Assembly: GCA_017998025.1 (NCBI GenBank)
Contig: JAGODW010000024.1
Span: 1 to 11,090, forward strand
Length of the DNA stretch: 11,090 nucleotides
Source of the DNA: Spirochaetales bacterium
GTDB lineage: Bacteria > Spirochaetota > Spirochaetia > DTKZ01
Reading direction: 5' to 3'
Shown here: piece by piece, positions 1 through 7,585 of the stretch
Numbering within the stretch: the stretch's first letter is position 1
Layout of the letters: every line of letters starts with the position of its first letter
Notes under the pieces: generated by a model
The model's input: only the letters and a program-made list of their open reading frames with translations
The model's database searches: none
What the model was told of the DNA's origin: nothing
Translations under genes and position numbers: made by a program

Positions 1-2
1 TC

Positions 3-38
3 ACCTTGGAATCTCCAATAATTAGTATTGAAGTGTAA
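3..38 (+). CDS. Possible 3' end of an upstream gene (partial)
   Basis: One frame is open from the left edge to a TAA at 36-38 and would encode only the last eleven residues of a protein (ending ISIEV). The stop overlaps an ATG (TAATG at 36-40), but that ATG opens a frame of only ten codons ending at 68-70, so it is not the start of the next gene. The other two forward frames close earlier. The stretch is too short to name, and it may simply be non-coding. Confidence 0.3.
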   Translation, partial: TLESPIISIEV

Positions 39-71
39 TGAAAAGATTTGTTCGGGTCAACGGGAAATAAA

Positions 72-1244
72 ATGAATAAAATCTTTATCTCTTCCATCCC
101 TCCTAATACCTATTTTACAGCCCCTGTTTTTCTGGATGATAAATTCATCCTTCTCTCCCAGGACACTCCAGCAAAAGAATCGCTCATTCATAGGTTGCGG
201 ACCTGGGGGTATTCGTACGTATTCTCCGAAGGGCAGCCCACCGCTGGTCCTGCTATAGAAACACTTACAACAAAGATGGAAAGTACAACGATCAGCATGA
301 ATCAGGATGTAAAGGAACAGGATCATATAAAAGAGACTGAAAAATTTTTCAACGAACTTTTAGACTTTATAGAACGATTATTTACAGATTTCGTTACAAA
401 GAACGAGCTTTCTATATCCAAAATTACGGAAGAAGTAAAAGAACTCATTGCAAAAGTAAAGGATCAGCGAAATTATATTCTGCGCTTAGCCGATCTATCT
501 TCTCAGGAAAAAAACTATATTGTTATCCACACGGCAAAGACGTCCATTCTCGCTATAGCTCTCGGTATGCAGATGAAACTACCTCCCCATAAACTGATTG
601 AACTGGGGATGGCTGCATTGCTTCATGAGATAGGAATGATTCGTCTACCTCCCCAGCTGTATATGTCCAATCGTCTCCTCACCTCAGAAGAAAAACGGGC
701 TATTACGGCCCATCCGATTATTGGGTTTAAGATCCTTAAGAGCTTCTCATTTCCGGTTTCCGTATCCTTGACCGTTCTAGAGCATCATGAACACATGGAC
801 GGTACGGGATATCCTCAGCGCCTTTCGGGAGAACGAATCTCTCTTCCGGCACGAATCCTTGCGGTGGCAGGATCCTATGCCGCTCTTGTTTCCCGCAGAC
901 CGTACAGGCCAGGCAAAGACGGCCATTCCAGTCTTCTGGACCTCCTGCGCGGTAGTGGAACTCAATACGATGAAAACGTCCTTAAAGCCCTGATCTTTTG
1001 TATCTCCCTCTATCCGATTGGTTCCTATGTGCAGCTTGCAAACGGATCCAAAGGTATAGTGGTAGAACCGAATGTGGAAAATCCCCGATTTCCCCTGGTA
1101 AAAGTATATATAGCGGATACAGGAGATCTCCTAAAAGAGCCGATCCTTGTAAAGACCAACGCAGAAGAATCAAAAATTGTAAAGATATTAACAAAAGAAG
1201 AAATCATGAAGATAAATCCAGATTCTGTGCAGCTTTCCAATTGA
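72..1244 (+). CDS. HD-GYP domain protein, degenerate metal site (possible c-di-GMP signalling protein)
   Basis: HD-GYP proteins are normally cytoplasmic phosphodiesterases that hydrolyse cyclic di-GMP. Numbering is from ATG 72 (390 aa). Residues 1-80 resemble the small N-terminal domain common in this family. A helical linker covers about 87-135 and the HD-GYP core about 143-285. A short beta-rich C-terminal domain contains the usual YPxGSxVxL-type segment near 314. Conserved positions kept are His153, His185, His214, His238-His239-Glu240 and the GTGYP loop (244-248). The HDxGK signature reads HEIGM (185-189), so Asp becomes Glu and Lys becomes Met. The usual AVADxxDAL reads AVAGSYAAL, so both Asp are lost. 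Catalysis may therefore be weak or absent, leaving binding or scaffolding as alternatives. An in-frame TTG at 48 would add eight residues. ATG 72 is preferred because the family-like N-terminus starts there and GGGA lies 6 nt upstream. HD-GYP fold membership is secure; activity is uncertain. Confidence 0.88.
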   Translation: MNKIFISSIPPNTYFTAPVFLDDKFILLSQDTPAKESLIHRLRTWGYSYVFSEGQPTAGPAIETLTTKMESTTISMNQDVKEQDHIKETEKFFNELLDFIERLFTDFVTKNELSISKITEEVKELIAKVKDQRNYILRLADLSSQEKNYIVIHTAKTSILAIALGMQMKLPPHKLIELGMAALLHEIGMIRLPPQLYMSNRLLTSEEKRAITAHPIIGFKILKSFSFPVSVSLTVLEHHEHMDGTGYPQRLSGERISLPARILAVAGSYAALVSRRPYRPGKDGHSSLLDLLRGSGTQYDENVLKALIFCISLYPIGSYVQLANGSKGIVVEPNVENPRFPLVKVYIADTGDLLKEPILVKTNAEESKIVKILTKEEIMKINPDSVQLSN

Positions 1245-1269
1245 CAGTCCCTGGTTTACGGTCTACTTT
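1241..1269 (+). promoter_or_regulatory. Predicted sigma-70-type promoter for the 1321-4148 operon
   Basis: A perfect -35 hexamer TTGACA (1241-1246) is followed by a 17-nt spacer and TACTTT (1264-1269). The latter matches the -10 consensus at its three most conserved positions (T1, A2, T6). The TGA stop codon of the HD-GYP gene is inside the -35 hexamer. Transcription would start near 1276, leaving a leader of about 45 nt before ATG 1321. This is a prediction from sequence only. Confidence 0.55.
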
Positions 1270-1320
1270 TTACCCCTATCGGTAACCGTCCAGCAAAACA
1301 CAGTAAAGAAAGAGAGAAGC

Positions 1321-2247
1321 ATGGTACTTCCTAAAGAGATAGAGAAGTTGTTTTACACATCCGATCCACAGCAGATGATTTTGGTAATGGATGCTTTAGA
1401 ATCTGTCACAAACGGGATGGAGAATGCTGCCCTGTTGGAAGATGCAGGAAGGATCCCCTTAGATTCTCCTGCTCGTCCATTTGTAGACCTGGTATTTGCC
1501 ATTCAATCCTTCTATGTCAATGACCCGGAAGGAGTGGAAAAATACCTACAAGCGATTCCCCCTAACTCACTCCCGGCACGGCTGAAGCCCCTCCTTAGAT
1601 ATCTCTGCTTCCCCTCAGCCTCCTTACCCGCAAGGGGGATAGATAGGGAAATCGTACGAGCAATTCAACAGCGGAAAGGAGAATTGGAATCCACTCTGGA
1701 GGAAGCGGAAAAATACCTATCGTCAGGACAGGAAGAACCGTTCTCCGACAGCATCGGATTCCTGATCCGGGAAATCTACATACGATATCCAGAATGGGCG
1801 AAAAAGTTAGCTCTTTGGGCCCTCGATTGCCTGAACCAGAAAGGCTGGGACGGATCGCTCTTTAAGGATCACCTGAGATTGATTTTTGGAGAGATTGAAG
1901 CAGTACGCCTTCAAGCAGTATTTGCAATTCGCCGGAATCTTCCGGGATCGGGAGAACGATGGTCTGTCTATCTCTTAAAGGTCCTCTGTTCCGGAGTAAA
2001 GGAGGAAGCAGAGGTAGAGGCAGCAATCCTCGTAGGGTTGTATGCACAGAGGAATGAAAAACAATTGCAGGCGCAGGAGGAGATTATCCACTTACTGCAG
2101 AAGGAGTATCCCTTTCTCGCCCAAAAATACGAAGATATTTTCAATAACCTCTCGAATATTCCGGCTGCACATTCCAATAAAAAAACAGAAGGAAAACATC
2201 CGTCCGGAAAAAATCGGCCCATTCAGCTTGAATTGTTTTCTCAATAG
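1321..2247 (+). CDS. Hypothetical helical protein with C-terminal clamp-binding-like motif
   Basis: I do not recognise this 308-residue protein as a named family. It has no signal peptide or membrane segment. The composition suggests an all-helical, possibly repeat-like (solenoid) fold over residues 1-275. It has paired amphipathic stretches (for example 50-97, 142-170 and 191-240) and a charged segment at 118-132. A polar, probably disordered, Lys/Ser/Asn/Pro-rich linker at about 281-300 then leads to the last residues, RPIQLELFSQ. The pentapeptide QLELF (302-306) matches the bacterial beta-sliding-clamp binding consensus QLxLF, which is typically placed at the end of a flexible tail as here. 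A purine-rich GAGAGAAG lies just before the ATG. It is the first gene after the predicted promoter at 1241, and the next ORF begins 13 bp after its stop. A replication- or repair-linked role is an inference from the motif alone. Confidence 0.85.
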   Translation: MVLPKEIEKLFYTSDPQQMILVMDALESVTNGMENAALLEDAGRIPLDSPARPFVDLVFAIQSFYVNDPEGVEKYLQAIPPNSLPARLKPLLRYLCFPSASLPARGIDREIVRAIQQRKGELESTLEEAEKYLSSGQEEPFSDSIGFLIREIYIRYPEWAKKLALWALDCLNQKGWDGSLFKDHLRLIFGEIEAVRLQAVFAIRRNLPGSGERWSVYLLKVLCSGVKEEAEVEAAILVGLYAQRNEKQLQAQEEIIHLLQKEYPFLAQKYEDIFNNLSNIPAAHSNKKTEGKHPSGKNRPIQLELFSQ

Positions 2248-2260
2248 AAACAAGGAAACC

Positions 2261-2491
2261 ATGGAAGACGAACTTTATTCAAAAATAAAAGAATGGTTGA
2301 ATGAAACAGGACTGCCCCTACCGCTGGAGACTAAAACCGAAGAGAAGCTCCGCAAACTTGTTTCTCCCGAGATTGTCTCCTCTTTGGAACCTCTCCGAAA
2401 CCTGCTAAAACCAAAACCTTCCTACTTAGGACCCGGCATTTGGCTTCGAGCCATGGGACAGCCCGGAACAGAAGGAGAAGAGCATGCATGA
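2261..2491 (+). CDS. Hypothetical small protein (76 aa)
   Basis: A short ORF of 76 codons starts at ATG 2261 with an AAGGA ribosome-binding site a few bases upstream. The same frame stays open upstream into the previous gene, but that part lacks a plausible start and overlaps it. The protein has no signal peptide or membrane segment. The first 50 residues are charged and look helical, with two helices separated by a GLPLPLE turn. The tail is Gly/Pro-rich (LGPGIW at 56-61) and ends EGEEHA. Its stop overlaps the kinase start by 8 bp (2484-2491), and the kinase ribosome-binding site lies within it, so the two are probably translationally coupled. I cannot assign a function. Gene reality is supported by tight packing and a good ribosome-binding site rather than by recognised homology. 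Confidence 0.7.
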   Translation: MEDELYSKIKEWLNETGLPLPLETKTEEKLRKLVSPEIVSSLEPLRNLLKPKPSYLGPGIWLRAMGQPGTEGEEHA

Positions 2492-4148
2492 TGTTATAAT
2501 CACCTTTAAAACAGGAAACAAAGTAGCGGTTCCTTATGGAACCCCTGTGGGAAATCTTCTGGAGCATTTCTGCGAAGAATCAAAGGAATGCCCTGTCATT
2601 GCCTGTTTTGTGAACAACGAGCTCACCAGTCTATCGTATAAGCTTAAATTCAATGCTACTCTTTCCCCCGTAACCCTTGACACTCCGGCGGGGGTAATTG
2701 TCTATCGAAGATCCCTCTGCTTTCTCCTAACGGTAGCTGCCCGGGAGCTCTTTCCCGATAGAACTCTTACCATCGGGCATTCTCTTTCCGATGGTTATTT
2801 TTATTTTTTCCCCGAAGCGGAGTCCATTTTCTCCCAGGATCTTGAAGCATTGGAAGAAAGGATGAAGGAAATTATAGAAATGGACGTTCCCATCCGGCGA
2901 ACGGTAATGTCCTACCATGATGCTCTGCAGTATTTTACCCAGAATGAGCAGGAAGCTACTGCAGAACTTCTGGAAACGCGGAACGAAATGAAAATCCCTG
3001 TACATGAATGCCGGAACTTCCTCGATCTAGCCCATGGCCCTCTGGTACCTTCTACGGGATATCTGAAATATTTCCTCCTTAAGCCCTACGAGTCGGGATT
3101 TATTCTTCGTTTTCCCAGGCCAGGGGAACAGGGAGCTGTTTTCGAAGAGTTTAAGGACAGCCCCCTCCTTTTTTCTATCTATAAAGAATATAAAAGCTGG
3201 GGCAAGGTGCTAAAGGTTGCTACCGTTGGCCAGTTGAACAAAACCATTGCTTCGAATGGAATTCAGGACTTTATCCGGGTCGCCGAAGCTCTTCATAATA
3301 AGAAAATAGCCCAGATTGCAGATAAAATAGCGGAGCAGAAGGATCGTATTCGGGTAGCCCTTATTGCCGGACCTTCTTCGTCCGGAAAGACTACCTTCAC
3401 AAAAAAATTAGCGATTGAACTCACGGTACTGGGGTTCGTACCGGTGATGGTTTCCCTGGATGATTACTTCCTGCCCCGGGAACGTACCCCCCGGGATGAA
3501 AAGGGAAACTTCGATTTCGAATCTCTTGAAGCGATCGATATTCCCCTCTTGAATGAGCATTTAATCGCCCTCTTTAAGGGGGAAGAGGTTGAAATACCGA
3601 TCTTCGATTTTAAGGCAGGAGGGAGAAAAGAACAGGGGAAAAAACTCCGTATCCCTCCCAACGGGATTCTTTTGATGGAAGGGATTCACGGATTGAACGA
3701 TCGTCTCACTCCGCTAATCGATCCTCACTGGAAGTATAAGATCTACGTTTCCGCCCTTACCCAGTTGAACATCGATGAACATACACGAATTCCCACAACA
3801 GACAACAGATTGATACGGAGAATTGTACGGGATTACCAGTTTCGAGGACATTCTGCATACAAGACCCTTACCATGTGGCCGTCGGTGCGAAAGGGAGAAG
3901 ATCGTAACATTTTCCCCTTCCAGGAATCTGCCGATATTGCCTTTAACTCTGCGCTGGATTATGAATTAGGAGTTTTAAAGCCGATTGCAGAGCCGATCCT
4001 AAAAACGGTAAAACCTCACCACGAGGTATACTCCGTAGCAATTAGTCTCCTTTCTTTTTTGAATAACTTCCTATCGATACCTACAAAATACGTACCAGAG
4101 ACATCGATTCTTCGAGAGTTTATCGGGGACAGCGGATTTAAATACTAG
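2484..4148 (+). CDS. Nucleoside (uridine-type) kinase with ThrRS-like N-terminal domains
   Basis: This 554-residue protein is of the phosphoribulokinase/uridine kinase superfamily, expected to phosphorylate a nucleoside using ATP or GTP in the cytoplasm. Residues 1-70 look like a TGS (ubiquitin-like) domain. Residues 75-215 resemble the second additional (editing) domain of threonyl-tRNA synthetase, with LFPDRTLTIG (90-98 region), GYFYFF (104-109), EALEERMKEI and GPLVPSTG (185-192). The kinase domain follows at about 285-500: Walker A GPSSSGKT (296-303), LDDYF (325-329), PIFDF (372-376), MEGIHGLND (398-406) and an Arg-rich lid RLIRRIVRD (442-450). The ThrRS-type metal-binding HxxxH reads RxxxF (Arg76, Phe80), so the editing site appears dead. 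This TGS/ThrRS-like/Udk layout is known in several bacterial phyla and is often annotated uridine kinase. An AGGAG at 2473-2477, 6 nt before the ATG, supports the start. The exact substrate is not readable from sequence. Confidence 0.9.
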   Translation: MHDVIITFKTGNKVAVPYGTPVGNLLEHFCEESKECPVIACFVNNELTSLSYKLKFNATLSPVTLDTPAGVIVYRRSLCFLLTVAARELFPDRTLTIGHSLSDGYFYFFPEAESIFSQDLEALEERMKEIIEMDVPIRRTVMSYHDALQYFTQNEQEATAELLETRNEMKIPVHECRNFLDLAHGPLVPSTGYLKYFLLKPYESGFILRFPRPGEQGAVFEEFKDSPLLFSIYKEYKSWGKVLKVATVGQLNKTIASNGIQDFIRVAEALHNKKIAQIADKIAEQKDRIRVALIAGPSSSGKTTFTKKLAIELTVLGFVPVMVSLDDYFLPRERTPRDEKGNFDFESLEAIDIPLLNEHLIALFKGEEVEIPIFDFKAGGRKEQGKKLRIPPNGILLMEGIHGLNDRLTPLIDPHWKYKIYVSALTQLNIDEHTRIPTTDNRLIRRIVRDYQFRGHSAYKTLTMWPSVRKGEDRNIFPFQESADIAFNSALDYELGVLKPIAEPILKTVKPHHEVYSVAISLLSFLNNFLSIPTKYVPETSILREFIGDSGFKY

Positions 4149-4170
4149 GGCTACGTACGCTATGTTTTAT

Positions 4171-4905
4171 TCAGGCATCGTGCGGAAAATCGGGAAACAT
4201 CCTATTCCACGGCCCCTTGTACGTAGGGAATTCTAATCCTTTTCTCAAAAGAGAAAGGTACTGTACCCTCGGGATACTCCGGGCTCCGAAACGTGAAAGG
4301 TGTTCTGTGGGTACCTGGCTGTCTATCATCTGGAACCCTTTCGTTCTCAGATACTGTACAAGAACCACCAATGCAGCTTTTGATCCATTGGGAACCCAGG
4401 TAAACATCGACTCTCCAAAGAACACGGATCCCAGAGAAACTCCATACAAGCCTCCTACAAACTCTCCGTTCTGGTAAACTTCTACAGAATGGGCATATCC
4501 CAGCTGATGAAGGATGTAATATCCCTCGATCATGGTATCGGTAATCCATGTTCCATCTTGACCGGGACGAGGGATCCGTGAACAGGCGGTAATTACATCC
4601 CGGAACCGGGTATCGAGTGAAAAGGAATATTCCTTTTTCTTCAACACTCTTTCGAGAGAATGAGGTACATGGAGTTCTTCCGGAAATAGTACGAAACGAG
4701 GATCCGGACTCCACCAGAGGATAGGAGAATCGTCAGAATACCAGGGGAAAATCCCCTGCGAATAGGCGGATAACAGCATGCCTGGAGAAAGATTCCCCCC
4801 TATTGCAACAATTCCCTCTTCTGTTGCATTGAGGGGTGAAGGGAACTGAAAAATATCGTCTTCAGATAAGTAGGGAAACTCTATCCGTTTTTTTCGATCC
4901 GTCAT
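4171..4905 (-). CDS. aat: Leucyl/phenylalanyl-tRNA-protein transferase
   Basis: Aat transfers Leu or Phe from aminoacyl-tRNA to the N-terminus of proteins starting with Lys or Arg, creating N-degrons for ClpS/ClpAP. The 244-residue protein is close to the family length (E. coli 234 aa) and aligns throughout. Landmarks are FPSP (21-24), a GGNLSP-type segment, GIFPWYS (51-57), LWWSPDPR (63-70), TWIT (119-122), GESMF (164-168) and IDSQ (194-197). Glu165, Asp195 and Gln197 fall at conserved active-site positions. Small departures are IDSQ in place of the common IDCQ and FTWVPNGSK in place of the usual FSR..NASK. Its ATG immediately follows the clpA stop (TGAATG) with no clear ribosome-binding site, so translation probably depends on termination-reinitiation from clpA. 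It is the last gene of clpS-clpA-aat and converges with the kinase gene across 22 bp. Confidence 0.95.
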   Translation of the reverse strand: MTDRKKRIEFPYLSEDDIFQFPSPLNATEEGIVAIGGNLSPGMLLSAYSQGIFPWYSDDSPILWWSPDPRFVLFPEELHVPHSLERVLKKKEYSFSLDTRFRDVITACSRIPRPGQDGTWITDTMIEGYYILHQLGYAHSVEVYQNGEFVGGLYGVSLGSVFFGESMFTWVPNGSKAALVVLVQYLRTKGFQMIDSQVPTEHLSRFGARSIPRVQYLSLLRKGLEFPTYKGPWNRMFPDFPHDA

Positions 4906-7224
4906 TCAGGAGACTCGCGCAAACCGGATCTCGCCTTCTTCTAATGAAAGCTCTACAGTACCTCCCTCAGAAAGACTTCCGAAGAGTACTTCATCGATAA
5001 AGTAAGACTTGACCTTCTCCTCCACAACCCGGGCAATGTTCCGGGCTCCAAATTCGCGGGAATATCCTATATCTAAAAGGTAATCTACCACATTTTCCCC
5101 TACCTGAAGGGTTATACTCTTTTCTACAAGCTGCTGCTCGAATGCTTTTAGCTCTTTCCATACGATTTCTCGTACAACGGGACGATCCAATCCTCGAAAG
5201 ATCACTATTTTATCCAATCGATTCCTGAACTCAGGGCTAAAGATTCTTTCTACTGCATCATCCACTACAGACTCGCTTAACGCTCTCTCCCCGAATCCGA
5301 TTAGCGGTTTCCCGATTTCCCTTGCCCCGGCATTGGAAGTCATGATAAGAATTACGTTCCGAAAGTCGGCTTTCTTTCCACTATTGTCCGTCAAGGTAGC
5401 ATAGTCCATAATCTGGAGAAGAACATTGAATATATCTGCATGAGCCTTTTCTATCTCATCCAGCAGAAGCACCGCATGGGGTGTTTTGCGGATCGCTTCT
5501 GACAGAAGTCCCCCTTCCTCATACCCCACATACCCGGGAGGTGACCCAATAAGACGAGATACTGTATGCCGTTCCTGATATTCGCTCATATCAAAGCGGA
5601 TCAACTGAGCCCCCATAATCTCTGCAAGGCTGCGAGCCAGTTCTGTTTTTCCTACACCGGTGGGTCCCACAAACAAGAAAGAAGCGATCGGTTTATCCGG
5701 ACTCCGAAATCCAGCCCGGGAGCGTTTTACCGCTTCCGCTACAGTCTTCAGGGCTTCATCCTGACCAAATATCCTTTTCTGTAATTCAGGTAAAAGGTTC
5801 TTTAACCGATCCCGCTCCGAATACGTTACACTCCGTTCTGGAACCTTTGCGATCTTTGCCACTACTTTTTCTACGTCCGCCTCGGTAATTTCCGGAATTG
5901 TTTCCTCCTGCCCTTCCCGGTAGGTATGCATTCGCATCCAGGCCCCGGCTTCGTCCATCACATCAATCGCTTTATCCGGAAGGTACCGATCGTTGATCAG
6001 TTTGGCAGACAGCTCAACCGCTGCTCGGAGAGCTTTTTCTGTGTACGTCACCTTGTGATGCTCTTCGTACTTTTCTTTTAATCCTTCCAGAATCTTTACC
6101 GTATCTTCGATGGAAGGCTCCTGTACCTCAACCTTTTGAAACCTACGGGCTAGGGCACGATCTTTTTCAAAGAATTTTCTATATTCTTCAAACGTGGTAG
6201 AGCCTATGCAACGGAGCTTCCCTGATTGAAGGGCTGGTTTTAACAGATTCGATGCGTCCATGGCTCCGCCAGAAACAGCCCCTGCCCCGACGATTGTATG
6301 GATTTCGTCAATGAACAGAATAACCTTCTCCTCCTCCTGGAGCCGGGTAATTACCGCCTTCATCCGCTCCTCAAAGTCTCCCCGATAACGTGTCCCCGCG
6401 ATCATAGCTCCCATATCGAGAGAAAATATCCTGTAATTTTTTAAAATATCCGGTACCTGGCCCCCCACAATCCGTGTAGCCAGCCCTTCGGTAATGGCCG
6501 TTTTTCCTACCCCGGGTTCTCCCACCAGGATCGGATTATTCTTCAGCCTGCGAACCAGGACCTGAATTGTGCGCTCTACAATGTCGTCCCTCCCAATGAG
6601 AGGTTCTAGTTTCCCTTCCGCAGCAAGGGAGGTAAGTTCCACGGTAAAATCTTTCAGAATATCCCTTTTTAAGGAGACTCTGGCAGAAGTACTTCTCTGC
6701 CCTCGATTTTCAAAGGTTTCGTCTTCCCGTGCTTCTTCCTCCTCGGAACTCTCAGAATTAGAATCCTTTTCTCCTCTTCCTCTTACCGGTTCTGCTCCAC
6801 TCTGAAAGGAGCCGTGCGATACTACTTCTAACAGGACCAACCGCTCCAGTCCAGCCTTTTTCAGCAGATAGGAACCGTAGGACTGTTCATCGTCATACAA
6901 GGAAACCAGTACATCTCCTATATCAACCTCCGATTTGCTGGAGAATTCCGTATGAAGGATGGCCCGCTCCAACACATGCTGGAATCCCAAAGACTGCATC
7001 GGCTCTTTCTTGCGACTCTTCGGAATTTTTTCCTGCAAGTAAGCATCCACCTCTTCCCGAATCGTATCCGGCTCCAGCCCGCATTCTGATAAAATAGTTC
7101 TGGCTCCATCGAAATGAAGGGCTGCAAAAAGAACATGTTCTGCCGTTAGATATTCATGTTTACGTTGTTTTGCCTCCTGGTAGGCGGCATTCAACACATC
7201 CTGTAATTCTTGATTTATCGTCAT
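4906..7224 (-). CDS. clpA: ATP-dependent Clp protease ATP-binding subunit ClpA
   Basis: ClpA is a hexameric AAA+ unfoldase that feeds substrates to the ClpP peptidase. At 772 residues it is near the E. coli length (758). The order is: a Clp N domain (about 1-140) that would dock ClpS; a linker (about 145-185) with a strongly acidic Ser/Glu run at 155-170; D1 with Walker A GEPGVGKT (235-242), Walker B FIDE (304-307) and arginine-finger region ARR (359-361); and D2 with Walker A GPTGVGKT (520-527) and Walker B LLLDE (586-590). An IGF loop (642-644), the ClpP-binding signature, separates it from ClpP-independent ClpB. No ClpB-type middle coiled coil is present. All nucleotide-binding motifs look intact. 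It starts 2 bp after the clpS stop, with AAGG about 7 nt before ATG. clpP is not in the window. Confidence 0.97.
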   Translation of the reverse strand: MTINQELQDVLNAAYQEAKQRKHEYLTAEHVLFAALHFDGARTILSECGLEPDTIREEVDAYLQEKIPKSRKKEPMQSLGFQHVLERAILHTEFSSKSEVDIGDVLVSLYDDEQSYGSYLLKKAGLERLVLLEVVSHGSFQSGAEPVRGRGEKDSNSESSEEEEAREDETFENRGQRSTSARVSLKRDILKDFTVELTSLAAEGKLEPLIGRDDIVERTIQVLVRRLKNNPILVGEPGVGKTAITEGLATRIVGGQVPDILKNYRIFSLDMGAMIAGTRYRGDFEERMKAVITRLQEEEKVILFIDEIHTIVGAGAVSGGAMDASNLLKPALQSGKLRCIGSTTFEEYRKFFEKDRALARRFQKVEVQEPSIEDTVKILEGLKEKYEEHHKVTYTEKALRAAVELSAKLINDRYLPDKAIDVMDEAGAWMRMHTYREGQEETIPEITEADVEKVVAKIAKVPERSVTYSERDRLKNLLPELQKRIFGQDEALKTVAEAVKRSRAGFRSPDKPIASFLFVGPTGVGKTELARSLAEIMGAQLIRFDMSEYQERHTVSRLIGSPPGYVGYEEGGLLSEAIRKTPHAVLLLDEIEKAHADIFNVLLQIMDYATLTDNSGKKADFRNVILIMTSNAGAREIGKPLIGFGERALSESVVDDAVERIFSPEFRNRLDKIVIFRGLDRPVVREIVWKELKAFEQQLVEKSITLQVGENVVDYLLDIGYSREFGARNIARVVEEKVKSYFIDEVLFGSLSEGGTVELSLEEGEIRFARVS

Positions 7225-7226
7225 TC

Positions 7227-7550
7227 TTACGCCTTCTCAACGGTACATTTTAGGGGGAATTCCTGGGCCTTGGCCAGTTGCATTACCTGATGTGCCTTTG
7301 TAGCTGCAATGTCATAGGTATAGACTCCCACAGTGCCTTTCCCCTTCCTATGAACATCCAGCATAATTTTCGTAGCCTCCGCAACACTCTTATTAAATAC
7401 AGCCACAATTACACCTACCACGAACTCCTGGGTAGTATAATGATCGTTATAGAGTACTACCCGGAACATATCTGGTTCTTTCAGTTTATTTTTCTGAAGT
7501 TCTTTAGCGTCTAAATCTCTTCGAACCGTAAAATCACTGCCATCGGCCAA
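7227..7550 (-). CDS. clpS: ATP-dependent Clp protease adaptor ClpS
   Basis: ClpS binds N-terminal Leu, Phe, Tyr or Trp and delivers the protein to ClpA. The 107-residue protein aligns with E. coli ClpS from P26 to the identical C-terminal residues VEKA/LEKA type. Pocket residues seen are Asn35, Asp36, Thr39, Met63 and His67. Two positions differ from the usual signature NDDYT(T/P)MEFV, which here reads NDHYTTQEFV: His37 replaces the second Asp, and Gln41 replaces the gatekeeper Met (E. coli Met40). The start is TTG at 7548-7550, since the only in-frame ATG (codon 28) would remove part of the domain. A GGGAGG ribosome-binding site lies 9 nt upstream, and an in-frame stop lies a few codons before it. 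It is first gene of the clpS-clpA-aat unit, directly behind a predicted promoter. The family call is certain; altered specificity is only a possibility. Confidence 0.95.
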   Translation of the reverse strand: MADGSDFTVRRDLDAKELQKNKLKEPDMFRVVLYNDHYTTQEFVVGVIVAVFNKSVAEATKIMLDVHRKGKGTVGVYTYDIAATKAHQVMQLAKAQEFPLKCTVEKA

Positions 7551-7559
7551 AGTGAATTT

Positions 7560-7565
7560 CCTCCC
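7560..7565 (-). promoter_or_regulatory. Ribosome-binding site supporting the TTG start of clpS
   Basis: On the minus strand GGGAGG sits 9 nt before the TTG codon, in a purine-rich stretch. It decides the choice of a non-ATG start for clpS. Confidence 0.7.
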
Positions 7566-7571
7566 TTCCTG

Positions 7572-7585
7572 ATACTATATAGTAT
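7572..7585. repeat. Perfect 14-bp palindrome over the clpS -10 region
   Basis: ATACTATATAGTAT is identical to its own reverse complement. It covers the predicted clpS -10 hexamer and extends to the likely transcription start. Position and symmetry would suit an operator for a dimeric regulator, but AT-rich -10 elements can be palindromic by chance. No second copy was noticed elsewhere in the window. Confidence 0.5.

Noticed and set aside
6..18. Inverted repeat TTGGA-ATC-TCCAA near the left edge
   Set aside because: It has only five base pairs, no following T tract and lies within a possible coding tail; it is compatible with chance.
38..70. Ten-codon frame starting at the ATG of TAATG
   Set aside because: It is too short, and it ends two bases before the preferred HD-GYP start; a leader peptide cannot be supported.
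1258..1289. ACGGT/ACCGT inverted repeat between the HD-GYP gene and the next gene
   Set aside because: The 5-bp stem has a loop of over 20 nt and no T run follows; it is not a convincing terminator.
2042..2260. Upstream extension of the 76-aa ORF into the previous gene
   Set aside because: It would overlap more than 200 bp of the 308-aa gene. The extension is basic, low-complexity-like sequence, while ATG 2261 has a good ribosome-binding site.
4202..4714. 170-codon second minus-strand frame inside aat
   Set aside because: It is out of frame with a clear Aat coding sequence and has no recognisable domain.
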